Below, piece by piece: positions 1 through 8,712 of a DNA stretch of 35,288 nt. The position numbers and the translations under genes were made by a program. Origin of the DNA: Planctomycetota bacterium (GTDB lineage: Bacteria; Planctomycetota; Planctomycetia; Planctomycetales; Planctomycetaceae); contig JAFEBS010000067.1 in the NCBI GenBank assembly GCA_018242525.1, positions 1 to 35,288 of the forward strand. The letters run 5' to 3'. Numbering within the stretch: the stretch's first letter is position 1; each line of letters begins with the position of its first letter. The notes beneath the pieces were generated by a model. That model searched no databases, was not told the DNA's origin, and saw only the letters and a list, made by a program, of their open reading frames with translations.

Positions 1-898
1 CTAATGTCAAAAACGAGCGAAAGTAAACATCCTGGTCCGGCGGCACCGATAACCCTGGGATATCGCCCCCGTGTTCGATGTCCCAGGAAGATTGGTATAT
101 CCAAGGCAGACGGTTGTTGCCGAATTGGCCTAGGGGAAAAATCCCGGACTCTCCGAGGTTCTGCGAAGTAATCGCAAAGATCGGTGGCGTCATCAGAGTT
201 GGCATTCGTATTCGAAATGCGAATAATTGCTGCCGTTCGCGCGGAAATTGGAACGCGTTCCATTTGACGGGCTTTTCCAGGCGACTGGGTGAAATCTCAG
301 GAAGTTCGTCAAAGACTGAGGCGAGCGATCTTTCAAATTCCTCTGAATACCATCCCCACTTCACTTTTTTTAGAAGTTGAGCGGAATGATTCAGGACTTC
401 CTGGACACGCTGCGAATAATCGTACTTAGGTTGAATGAACTGACCGTCAGTGTCTTCGCTTTCTGGGACAGCAGGATTAACAGGAGCATTGTTTGGCGGT
501 AGAGGCTTGTCGGCAGCAGGCCCCATCAAGTCGTTGGCGGCCGACAGTACTTCGTCTTCCAGGCTACAAATCACTCGGATGTGAGACGCATTCAGAAAGC
601 CATTCCAAGTGAAATAGTCGACGTGCTGGTACTCCCCTTCTTGCGAAACCTTGGCAGGTCGTCCCCAAAGCAATTTGGGAACTTCGTCTCGATTAAGTGG
701 CTCGTTTAATGCCCGCCGACGAGACAATTCTGCGTTGATTACTTCCAGCGATTTTTGCTGAGAGTAAATGAAGCGATATTCCCAAAGGAGAAACCCGCCT
801 GCGAATACCAGGATGTAAATCATAGGGCGTCTGCTCTTTGACGCCCTATTCGGGTAAGGCTGTGGAGAAGGAATTGACGAGGGAGAGTTAGTGACCAT
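1..898 (-). CDS. Partial membrane-anchored hypothetical protein (3' end outside window)
   Basis: An open frame of 299 codons runs from an ATG at 898 to the left edge with no stop, so the C-terminus is missing. After about 25 polar residues there is one hydrophobic segment (around residues 26-46, beginning MIYILVFAGGFLLW), then a long soluble part rich in charged residues and Pro. This suggests a type II, single-pass membrane protein. I do not recognise a family. The start codon lies one base after the TGA of the kinase gene (TGA-C-ATG), and an AAGGA sits about 10 bases before it, so it is very probably translated by coupling with the kinase and belongs to the same operon. Function is unknown; its position suggests a partner or target of the kinase. 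Confidence 0.75.
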   Translation of the reverse strand, partial: MVTNSPSSIPSPQPYPNRASKSRRPMIYILVFAGGFLLWEYRFIYSQQKSLEVINAELSRRRALNEPLNRDEVPKLLWGRPAKVSQEGEYQHVDYFTWNGFLNASHIRVICSLEDEVLSAANDLMGPAADKPLPPNNAPVNPAVPESEDTDGQFIQPKYDYSQRVQEVLNHSAQLLKKVKWGWYSEEFERSLASVFDELPEISPSRLEKPVKWNAFQFPRERQQLFAFRIRMPTLMTPPIFAITSQNLGESGIFPLGQFGNNRLPWIYQSSWDIEHGGDIPGLSVPPDQDVYFRSFLTL

Positions 899-899
899 G

Positions 900-3800
900 T
901 CAACGGTTTCCTTCAAGGCGGTGTTGTGGCCAGAAGTCCCAGAGTAGGATGCGATCCGATTGAGGATCGCTGGTGATCAGGAAGTGTCCGTCATGCGAAG
1001 TCCAGATTCTCGACATCTGGTCAATCCGATCCTTCAAAGGCCGATCGTTCGGCAACCGGAATTCGGCAATGGATTCTTGATGCTCTACATCAATGATTAT
1101 GACCTTTGGCCCGCTGGTCGCTACGAGAATCTGGGCATTTGGCAGGAAAGCCAGATTGTCGATTTTGCCAATATGAAAACTTTCGGATTTCCCTTTGCGC
1201 GCCAGGTTCCACCGAAATAGATTCTGGCTCTCGTCAGCTGCCACTAACCATTGCATATCTCTCGAAAACGCAAAAACGAATGGTTTCGAATCGCTGATTT
1301 GTTCCTCAATAATCAACGAGCGCTTTGATACATCCCAAATCTGAATCCAGGATTGATTCTTGAGGGTAACCGCGTAACGGCCACCAGCTGAAAGCGATTT
1401 GGCTTCGGTATCCGCGGAAAACTCCATCCATTGCTCAGGGCTTCTTTTACCCGGTTCAATTCTCCAGATCCCGCTGCAAGTCCCCAGCCAAATCGTGGAC
1501 GAATCGTCGGAATGCTCCAGAAATGACTTTTGGGGAGGGAGCTCAGTCATCGGTACGTGTGTTTGAAGGATTTGTTTGCCAGACAGGAGATCGGCGACGG
1601 TAACAACTCCCGCAGGATCGCAAATGGCAACACGGTGCCCGTCAGGAGTGATCGCGGCTGTGGAATTTGCTGGATCGGACAGATGATTGACCTTGATTGA
1701 CAGGGGGGCGGATTGCTGATCGTAATTCCAGACGCTTATATTCCCGGGCGAATTCAACACGGCCAATGGCTTGCGTGTTGCGATTGCAAGAACTGGCGAG
1801 TAGACGACAGTTTTCACCGGGCCGCGGGCCACCATCGGTGCAAACCTTGTCAGGCTTTGAGTCAAGAATGGGGCTCCTCCCGCCGAAATCAGCCTGTCGC
1901 CCGATTGAGAAAAACCAAGATGACTTGTTTGATGACCTGGGATGACTGCACGAGGTGTTCCGGACAAGGCGTCGACTACAGAAATCCAATGGCCATTCGT
2001 CATCGCAATCCAGCGACCATCGTGAGTTACGGTCATTGAGCGCATCCCCTGAAGCCCGGATTCAAGCTTGGAAATCTGTTCGCCGTTGGCAACGTTGATG
2101 ATCGATATCGAATCATCCCGTTCGCGCACGACACCCCGAGACGCATCTCCCAAAAAGGCGAACTGCGAAATTCGCTCCTGTGACGTCGGCAACACCCTAA
2201 TTGTTTGATCAGCCAAGTTGGCCACGATCAATTGATGATTGTAATTCTGCACGACAAGCAGCTTCCCATCAGGACTGAATTCGATATCGCTGATACTTGT
2301 TTCGGGCAGATGAAGTTCCCAATGCATGGACTGAGCAACGTAATCCCAAACGTCGACCTGGCCAATACCGGCCGACAAGAAACATGCTGCGAGCAAGGAT
2401 CCGCCTGGTTGGAATTCCAAGTCCGTTACATACTTGGTTTCACCAGCAACCTGACCGACCAGTTCGCCTAACCTGGTATCCCAGATCTTGATTGTGGAAT
2501 TGTCCGGGCTTGAACTCTCTCCCGTTGCCAGGAGCGAATCGTCTGAGTTCAGGGCGACAGCGTTGACTCGACTCAGTTCACGTGCTGGTCCGGAAAGTCG
2601 CTTGCCCGTTTCCACATCCCAAAGGAAAACGTCTTTGTCGCCGGTGACTGCGGCAATCAGTTTACCACCTGGTCCAACCTCCAGGTCGATGACGTTTTTG
2701 TTGATCCCTTCAAATGGCACGCCGAAACTTGTTGGCGGGACAATGAACAGCTCTTCGTATCGAGCGCGATCAGGAAGTGTTTCCACAACTGGAAAGTTGA
2801 TCTTATCCAGTGTCTGAATGCGTGTACTTACCGGCAGATAATCAGCCAACTTCAAGAGACCCACAATGGCAATGACAGCAAGACTCGCGACGATGATTTG
2901 AACCTGCCGAATTGGGACACGGTGCGACCGTATTCCGCCGACGCGGGTCTTTGCATATGCAGCTTTTAAGCGCGCTTGCAGCAGATCTCGCTGAGAACAC
3001 AAATGCCTGAGCGAAATCTCGACCTTCGACAGCCGAAGCCGTATTTCGCCCAGTTGCTCGTCCTGATCCGCCAGCGCCCGTTGAAGATCGGCGTCATCCG
3101 ACTTGATTGCCAGGGCTGACCTTATGGTCGCCAGCACCTGTTCCCCTTCGTACACTACGCAACGCAACTGATTGCGGCGGCGTTCGTATTCCAGCACCGC
3201 ACCATCCATCTGATGCTGGGTCGACTGAAGTTGAGCAACCCACTCTGGCGTTCGTGCTAGGATACAATCGCTCCACCAGTTCTGAAGACGACTAAGCCAC
3301 GTCGATGGTGGGTCGGTAATCGGCGCTTCCGCCAGCCACACATCATCGGCGAACAACGGTGCGCGGACGATTCGAGAGGATACTGTTGGATCAGATGCCG
3401 GCTCAGGCTTCATGAACGCTTGCTTGTCGGCAGCCAGCTCCACATCCGCTGCTGAAGGTAACGGCGCGCCCGAACGGAACGCTTGCAAGTCGGCGAGTAC
3501 TTCATCGGCACTGGCGTGTCGCTGTCCGCGCGATTTGGCCATGAGCTTGGCGATGACGGCGGCCAGGGAACGCGGGATATCCTCGTCCAAAGGCGGTACG
3601 ACTTCGTACACGTGCTGATATATGACCGCTGTCGGACTTTCGCCCGCGAATGGCAGTCGCCCGCTCAGCATCTGATAGGCCAGTACACCGAGCGAATACA
3701 AATCAGAACGGTGATCGACCCACTGGCCGCGTCCCTGCTCGGGAGCAATGTAATCCACACTTCCCATAATCACGCCGGTCGCTGTTTGTCCTTCCATCGC

Positions 3801-4949
3801 GGACAGGGACTTGACCAGGCCGAAATCGGCCAGCAGCGCCCGCTGGTGCAAGCGATCCAGCAGAATGTTTCCGGGTTTGATATCCCGATGTATCAGACCT
3901 TGCCGGTGGGCTGCTGCCAGGCCCGCCAAGACCTGTTCCAAAACCTGCAAGGTCTCGGTCACATTCAGCTTTCCGCGACGGGCCAAGATGGCTGCCAGAG
4001 ATTCGCCATCCACGTACTGCATTGCGAAAAAGTGGTGCCCAGAGTCCTCGCCAATGAAGTGGATCTGGATGACATTAGGATGAACGACGCGAGCTGCCGC
4101 CGCGGCTTCTGCAGAGAAGCGATGAACAAACTCAGGCTCTTTCGATAATTCTGCCGGCAGCACCTTCAACGCAACCGTCCGGTCCAGTGCTCGCTCGTAA
4201 CCCCGATAGACATCGCCCATTCCCCCATGGCCGATCCGGTCGATGACCTCGTAATGACCCAGTCGAGTGAAGGGAAGACCGGCTCCATCTCGGTCTGTGC
4301 GAGTGGTCTGCACCTTCAGGACGGATCTCGGCCCAACGGACAGTATCTCTGCGACGTTTGGATCAGTGTCGGCACCCACTACGACGTCTGAGTCCGATTG
4401 TGTTGATTCGAATCTCATGAACAGTTCTACGAAGCCCTGCGCACTGGCCGGGCGACGATGCCCATTGCAGCCCAAGCATTGATCGATCAAAGATTGCCAC
4501 TCGGGAGATACGCGGCCTTTCACTTTGGGGCTGCGCAAATAGGCTTCGGCAGAATCGCCAGAAATCAGGCGACACAGCAGCTTTCCAAGTTGTTGCAGAT
4601 CGATTTCGCGCGGGTTCAAGATCAATTGTCTGGCCCCCAGCGCAGCTTTTGCGGACAAGATGTCCGTCGGCAGTTCAATAGGAAGCAGCGAAACAAGTTC
4701 CACCGGCAACCAGGTTCGATGCTCGCGCTTATACTGGCGGACACTGGGCAGATCGAATGCAGTTGGTTGGCCTGATTCATCCAGCGAGATTCCATCTGCA
4801 ATCAGGTTCCCATGGAACAAACCAGCCGCGTGAAGCTCGGCCACGATTTGAGCCAGCCGGCGCATGAACGCCACCGACCTGGCAGGTCCCAGATCAACTA
4901 GGGAGTCCAGCGTGGCTGAAGTCCTTGATTTTGAGGAACCGTCATTCAT
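900..4949 (-). CDS. Ser/Thr protein kinase with N-terminal pseudokinase and C-terminal WD40 propeller
   Basis: A 1349-residue transmembrane Ser/Thr kinase of the bacterial PknB type. A complete kinase domain spans about 231-495: glycine loop GHGGMGDV (240-247), VALK lysine K262, catalytic loop HRDIKPGN (354-361), DFG (375-377) and APE (402-404). Residues 1-180 look like a second, degenerate kinase lobe, with HGNL near 46 in place of HRD, FDL near 65 in place of DFG, and no glycine loop. A charged, coiled-coil-like stretch (about 575-670) and one membrane helix (about 683-706) lead to a large C-terminal beta-propeller with repeated LxAxxxxDxxVxxWD-like WD40 blades. It lies downstream of PspA and rhomboid genes on the same strand (58-base gap) and overlaps nothing. 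It probably senses an envelope signal through the propeller; the ligand is unknown. Confidence 0.93.
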   Translation of the reverse strand: MNDGSSKSRTSATLDSLVDLGPARSVAFMRRLAQIVAELHAAGLFHGNLIADGISLDESGQPTAFDLPSVRQYKREHRTWLPVELVSLLPIELPTDILSAKAALGARQLILNPREIDLQQLGKLLCRLISGDSAEAYLRSPKVKGRVSPEWQSLIDQCLGCNGHRRPASAQGFVELFMRFESTQSDSDVVVGADTDPNVAEILSVGPRSVLKVQTTRTDRDGAGLPFTRLGHYEVIDRIGHGGMGDVYRGYERALDRTVALKVLPAELSKEPEFVHRFSAEAAAAARVVHPNVIQIHFIGEDSGHHFFAMQYVDGESLAAILARRGKLNVTETLQVLEQVLAGLAAAHRQGLIHRDIKPGNILLDRLHQRALLADFGLVKSLSAMEGQTATGVIMGSVDYIAPEQGRGQWVDHRSDLYSLGVLAYQMLSGRLPFAGESPTAVIYQHVYEVVPPLDEDIPRSLAAVIAKLMAKSRGQRHASADEVLADLQAFRSGAPLPSAADVELAADKQAFMKPEPASDPTVSSRIVRAPLFADDVWLAEAPITDPPSTWLSRLQNWWSDCILARTPEWVAQLQSTQHQMDGAVLEYERRRNQLRCVVYEGEQVLATIRSALAIKSDDADLQRALADQDEQLGEIRLRLSKVEISLRHLCSQRDLLQARLKAAYAKTRVGGIRSHRVPIRQVQIIVASLAVIAIVGLLKLADYLPVSTRIQTLDKINFPVVETLPDRARYEELFIVPPTSFGVPFEGINKNVIDLEVGPGGKLIAAVTGDKDVFLWDVETGKRLSGPARELSRVNAVALNSDDSLLATGESSSPDNSTIKIWDTRLGELVGQVAGETKYVTDLEFQPGGSLLAACFLSAGIGQVDVWDYVAQSMHWELHLPETSISDIEFSPDGKLLVVQNYNHQLIVANLADQTIRVLPTSQERISQFAFLGDASRGVVRERDDSISIINVANGEQISKLESGLQGMRSMTVTHDGRWIAMTNGHWISVVDALSGTPRAVIPGHQTSHLGFSQSGDRLISAGGAPFLTQSLTRFAPMVARGPVKTVVYSPVLAIATRKPLAVLNSPGNISVWNYDQQSAPLSIKVNHLSDPANSTAAITPDGHRVAICDPAGVVTVADLLSGKQILQTHVPMTELPPQKSFLEHSDDSSTIWLGTCSGIWRIEPGKRSPEQWMEFSADTEAKSLSAGGRYAVTLKNQSWIQIWDVSKRSLIIEEQISDSKPFVFAFSRDMQWLVAADESQNLFRWNLARKGKSESFHIGKIDNLAFLPNAQILVATSGPKVIIIDVEHQESIAEFRLPNDRPLKDRIDQMSRIWTSHDGHFLITSDPQSDRILLWDFWPQHRLEGNR

Positions 4950-5007
4950 GTTCCCGCCATTCCGGCAATCCTACAATCATCAAGGTAGTAAGTTGACACG
5001 TGATGTG

Positions 5008-5685
5008 CTATTTGCCTTGTCGTCTTTTCAATGCTTCCAGTGCAGCGTCTAAGTCGTCACTACTGTCTCCGGATCCATCCAGTTCCGTTTCTGCGAGAGC
5101 TGTCTTCCCTCGCAGTTCCGCCAAGGCATCCGCTTCTGCTTCCGCTCGTTCAACTTTTTCCCTCATTCGTTCGAATTTGGCAAACGCATCGTTAGCCCCG
5201 GATGCATCCAAGGTACTGGGAGCCGAGTTTATTCTTTTCTTGAAATCTGCGGCGCGCTTTCGTGCCGACAATGTTGCAAGGTTACGCTTAGCCTCAGCCA
5301 TTTTCGCTTGCATGCCATCCAATTGGCACTTCAGAGTGCGGCTGGCGTCTTGAGCCGTCGTTAGCTGATCACGAAGTGCCGTCACAAGTTTCTCGTGCTC
5401 CTGTTTTCGCCTCAAAGCCCTTCTGGCCAAGCCATCGTCGCCATCGTCGACGGCCGTTTCAGCTTTTCGACGCCAGTCCAAAGCCTGTTGCTCGTTGGTC
5501 GACAATTCTTTGGCCATCAACTTCTCATTAGCTAGAACCTTGGCAGTTTCGCGGGTGGCCTCGGCGATCGATTGTTCCATCTCGCGAATTGCCTGCTTTA
5601 GCATCATCTCGGGTTCTTCCAGACCTTCCGTCATCTCATTCAAGTTTGCCGAGATGATGTCACCGATTCTCTGAAAAAGTCCCAT
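5008..5685 (-). CDS. pspA: PspA/IM30 family phage-shock protein A
   Basis: A 225-residue coiled-coil protein of the PspA/IM30 (Vipp1) family, which forms ESCRT-III-like rods on damaged or stressed inner membranes. It begins MGLFQRIGDIISANLNEM, the amphipathic membrane-binding helix of the family, followed by the typical EEPEMMLKQAIREME segment and long charged helices. The start at 5685 is chosen over an upstream ATG because the family N-terminus starts there and a GGAAG ribosome site precedes it. The gene lies between the rhomboid gene (70 bases upstream) and the giant kinase (58 bases downstream) on the same strand, suggesting an envelope-stress operon. The acidic C-terminal tail with a GDSSDDLDAALEALK motif is a normal family variation. 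Confidence 0.93.
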   Translation of the reverse strand: MGLFQRIGDIISANLNEMTEGLEEPEMMLKQAIREMEQSIAEATRETAKVLANEKLMAKELSTNEQQALDWRRKAETAVDDGDDGLARRALRRKQEHEKLVTALRDQLTTAQDASRTLKCQLDGMQAKMAEAKRNLATLSARKRAADFKKRINSAPSTLDASGANDAFAKFERMREKVERAEAEADALAELRGKTALAETELDGSGDSSDDLDAALEALKRRQGK

Positions 5686-5755
5686 GGGCCGCTTCCTTTC
5701 GATTTCTTGACGAGGCATCGTCAATTGAGATTAGAATCATTACAAACGAAAGACA

Positions 5756-6424
5756 TCATGCGTAACGGGCACGATTCATGCTGATTTGTGTCGGCAATAT
5801 CAGAACGCAGAAAACTCCGCAGAAAAAACCGAGCATGTGTCCCAAATTAGTCCAGTTCCATCCGTGTGACAAAAGCCCCCACAATTCCAATAACGGGACC
5901 AGGACCAGGCACCACCAGGCTCGGAGTTCAAACGTGTCCCAGCGAATGAACCAGTACATCCACTGAGTTGGGGTATTGATGATTCCGATCGGGATCGTCA
6001 CTGGAAACAGAGCGAAATAGAAGACTTCAACGAATGCGAGAGGCAACAACATCAATGTCATGGCAATGACAGCGAAAACTGCTCCCGATGCTCCGATCAA
6101 CGGCCCCGGCAAAAACAGCCAGGCGAACAGACCCAGCGCAATCGCACTTCCTAGATACGTCGCCAAATACCATTTATTTCCAATACGGCGGTTGAGTGCG
6201 GACCCAAACACCAGTAGCGTCAGCAAATTGAACGCCAAGTGGCCGATGTCCGTGTGGCCGAACGCATAGGTCAGGATTCCGATTGGATTGGCGCCTCGAC
6301 TGATGTACGGGTGCCATCCAAAGCAAAAAACCAATACATTCACAGCCACCAGCAGGCTGTTGGCGAAGGGGATTACCTGGAATTGGCGACCATCATGCAG
6401 TTTGATGGAGAGAGGAAAAAACAT
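5756..6424 (-). CDS. Rhomboid family intramembrane serine protease
   Basis: A 222-residue polytopic membrane protein with the rhomboid catalytic signature: GASGAV with the nucleophile Ser near residue 113, the catalytic His in LGHMLGF near 196, and the HLAFN motif (H62, N66) in an earlier helix. About six hydrophobic helices are visible. The frame is open further upstream (to 6598), but I chose the ATG at 6424 because MFFPLSIKLHDGRQF resembles the usual bacterial rhomboid N-terminus (a short polar start before helix 1) and GGAG precedes it by a few bases. It cleaves single-pass membrane substrates; the substrate is unknown. It is the first gene of the minus-strand pspA-kinase cluster and is divergent from a sigma-factor gene. 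Confidence 0.88.
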   Translation of the reverse strand: MFFPLSIKLHDGRQFQVIPFANSLLVAVNVLVFCFGWHPYISRGANPIGILTYAFGHTDIGHLAFNLLTLLVFGSALNRRIGNKWYLATYLGSAIALGLFAWLFLPGPLIGASGAVFAVIAMTLMLLPLAFVEVFYFALFPVTIPIGIINTPTQWMYWFIRWDTFELRAWWCLVLVPLLELWGLLSHGWNWTNLGHMLGFFCGVFCVLILPTQISMNRARYA

Positions 6425-6644
6425 CTCCGCTCCAATCGTTAGGAAAAAGAACAGGGCTTCGTGCGGTCTTGCCACTATTAATGTAGTGATGACCGACGTT
6501 TCGTAAAAAAACCTATGGATTCTGAAAAAGTCCTCCGAAATCTGTCCCTTGACGGAATTGCCCCGCATTTGCAATTGTCGTACTGTCCGATGACTCATCC
6601 GAGCTTTCGCAGCTCATGACGAGATTCGAAATGGGACGAATCGC

Positions 6645-7409
6645 ATGACCTTTCCAATGACTCGTCACACGCTGATTCATCGCCTGTCGCAGGGTGGTAA
6701 CAGCGAAGATTGGCAAAGTTTTCTACGCGACTACTGGGGAGCCGTTTGCCGGTTTGCCCGGAATACCGGCCATCTTTCTGTCGATGACGCCGAAGATGTG
6801 GCGTCGGAAGTGTTCGAAGCAATCCTGCGGGCTCACTTGCTCCAACGCTGGTCGGATTCTCGAACTGCGAAACTGCGCACCTTGATCTGCTCAGTTGTCA
6901 GAAACGTCCTTGCCAATCGGACAAGGACGGATTCTGGGCGCGACCGAATCATTAAAGACCATTCCGGTCAACTGGATCGCTACCAGTCCGTAGGACATAT
7001 GGACTCCGAGAATGGCCGAGAGCACATCGATGCATTTGGTGTCGCGTGGGCGGAAAGCTTGGTAAAGGCGGCAGCCGATGACCTGCTTCAGGAGTACAAC
7101 ATGTCCGATCGCGGTGATTATTTCCGTATCCTCTACGGAAAGCTCTGTGAAGATCTCTCCGCAGCCGAAATTGCCAGGGCACTACAGATCCCTGTGACTT
7201 CCGTCGACAATTACTATCGGCACGCCCGAAACAGACTGGGTAAGCGGCTCGAACATCTGGTCCGATCACATGTCGATCGCTATTGTTATTCTGAAGATGT
7301 TCGCGAAGAATTCGCCACCGAATGGAATAACTTAAAAATGATCCTGCAACAAATTGGTGGGCTGGAGAGTACGATACGTAAAGTCTATACGGTCAACGAA
7401 TGGGCTTAG
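6645..7409 (+). CDS. RNA polymerase sigma-70-like (ECF-type) factor
   Basis: A 254-residue protein with a region-2-like helix bundle (about residues 20-85, including DDAEDVASEVFEAILRA, the core-binding segment) and a C-terminal region-4-like helix-turn-helix (about 165-205, IARALQIPVTSVDNYYRHAR). The layout matches the ECF-like factors common in planctomycetes, many of which are linked to Ser/Thr kinases. The 60-residue tail after region 4 is longer than in minimal ECF factors and may be regulatory. It is transcribed divergently from the rhomboid-pspA-kinase cluster, so a shared control region near 6425-6644 is likely. An ATG four codons downstream is an alternative start. The family is fairly sure; the regulon is unknown. 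Confidence 0.8.
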   Translation: MTFPMTRHTLIHRLSQGGNSEDWQSFLRDYWGAVCRFARNTGHLSVDDAEDVASEVFEAILRAHLLQRWSDSRTAKLRTLICSVVRNVLANRTRTDSGRDRIIKDHSGQLDRYQSVGHMDSENGREHIDAFGVAWAESLVKAAADDLLQEYNMSDRGDYFRILYGKLCEDLSAAEIARALQIPVTSVDNYYRHARNRLGKRLEHLVRSHVDRYCYSEDVREEFATEWNNLKMILQQIGGLESTIRKVYTVNEWA

Positions 7410-7612
7410 GCACAATGACGACAAAGTGAGCGCCCTGTGCAAAAATGAGATCGGACGTTTGTGGTCGGATGCCGGTCTCGGATTAGCGATTCGTTGACCC
7501 CAGGCCGAAGGCAAAAAGGCGGCATTTCGGGGTGTTCGGCCGAGCCAGGCGAAGCAATCGGCGCAAAGGATGCGCCGACGCCCATATGGCGTTGCGTTCG
7601 AAGGGGAATTCG

Positions 7613-8105
7613 TCAGGCGGCCTTGCGTTCGTAGTGCTTCAACAGCCCGCCCAATCGCTGCCGACACTTGATGTCTGAGATCCTCAGGACATTCGATGGC
7701 GCCGTACCGATCCACTTGGGCTTCTTCTTCGAGGTTCGCACCGGTGCCGGAAGGAGCGGCGCATTCTCGTTGGCCTGGTGCGGCCGCTCCTCGTGGTAGT
7801 GCACGACCATCTCTGACACCAGGTGGTTCATGTGTTTCTCGCCGAAGACCATGAAGTAGTCCAGGCACTCCTGCTGCAGCGTCTGGATGAATCGCTCCAC
7901 GAAGGCGTTTGTGTTCGGTGAGCGGTATGCTCCTTTCTGCACCTTTACATCGGCGGCTTTGAGGGCTTCATCGAAAGATGCCGCGAATTTCGTGTCCCGG
8001 TCGTGTATCACGATCGTCGCCCCAAGTTCATGCCAGTTGTGTCGAAGCGCCGTCCACATTCTGTGCGATCGCTTTGCCGCGTCGGCACTCGCTTTGGATT
8101 CTCAT
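7613..8105 (-). pseudogene. 5'-truncated DDE integrase/transposase (rve core)
   Basis: The minus strand encodes the C-terminal part of an IS3/IS481-like integrase core. It has a DRDTKF motif (second Asp of the DDE triad), then PNTNAFVERFIQTLQQECLD with the catalytic Glu, then HYHEERPHQ, a typical end of these enzymes. The in-frame coding extends to about 8105, where a TGA occurs. Everything that should come before it (helix-turn-helix and the first catalytic Asp) is missing. An ATG at 8059 could make a 148-residue fragment but not an active enzyme. No terminal inverted repeats were found by eye. It marks past insertion next to the tRNA array. Confidence 0.85.
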
Positions 8106-8445
8106 TGCTGTTAAATTCTCATCTGCACTTTTTCGGAGAGCGTTGATTCACACCAGCCTCCGAACCAGACGGGAATTTGCAAATCACTGTAAATCAACGA
8201 CTTCCGGCAGGGAAACCAAAGAGAATGGTTCGTAAAGGGTTGTGCACGGGGAGCCTTTTGGCTTATCCGCGAACGCAGAGACCCATCAGTTAACGCCCGG
8301 AACCCGAATTTCGGGTTCCGGGCGTTTGGCGTAATTAGCATTGTCACAAAAGGATTTGCGACGACGAACGCCGGGGTGGACCTCTCGAACTCTCGGTCCT
8401 GTTGAACTGAGACGCCGAGAGCCCGAGTTGATCCGAGCATTTCCG
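8106..8445. other. Gene-free stretch
   Basis: I see no convincing coding sequence here. The stretch separates the truncated integrase from the nucleotidyltransferase pair and contains one strong palindrome, listed separately. Confidence 0.5.
8293..8325. terminator. Perfect 15-bp palindrome, terminator-like or REP-like
   Basis: Two perfectly complementary 15-base arms (8293-8307 and 8311-8325) are separated by only ATT. The stem is rich in GC (core GCCCGGAACCCGA). No clear T-run follows on either strand, so it may be a weak bidirectional terminator or a mobile palindromic repeat rather than a classical rho-independent terminator. Confidence 0.5.
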
Positions 8446-8712
8446 ATGATGATGCCTTCTGACCATTCCGACACGTCTGACGAGGCCCTCGCGGTCCAGT
8501 TGGAGTGTCTGCGTCAGATGACTCCCCACGAGCGATTGCGCCGGGCATGCGCCTGGTCGGGTCAGGTGCGACGTATGGCGTTTGACGCGATTCGCAGGCG
8601 TCATCCGGAATACTCGGAAGACGATGTCCGGCTACGGTTCATCGAACTCACCTACGGCAAGGCACTGGCGGACGAAGTTCGTGATTGGCAAAGGGAGTCA
8701 GGCCGTGAGTGA
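8446..8712 (+). CDS. Small hypothetical protein upstream of a nucleotidyltransferase
   Basis: An 88-residue soluble protein with an RRACAWSGQVRRMAFDAIRR segment followed by RHPEYSEDDVRLRFIELTYG. Small proteins of this pattern (helical, ending near an (L/I)xxYG motif) are often encoded directly before AbiEii/DUF6036-like nucleotidyltransferases. Its end overlaps the start of the next gene by 8 bases, which strongly suggests co-translation. The start is uncertain: three consecutive ATGs begin at 8446 and no good ribosome site is visible. A partner or antitoxin role for the next gene is inference from gene order only. Confidence 0.7.
   Translation: MMMPSDHSDTSDEALAVQLECLRQMTPHERLRRACAWSGQVRRMAFDAIRRRHPEYSEDDVRLRFIELTYGKALADEVRDWQRESGRE

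Noticed and set aside
3483..4148. Plus-strand frame of 221 codons
   Set aside because: It lies antisense to the kinase domain, whose motifs are unmistakable.
7332..7868. Minus-strand frame of 178 codons overlapping the integrase
   Set aside because: It is in another frame from the recognisable DDE integrase core and has no family features.
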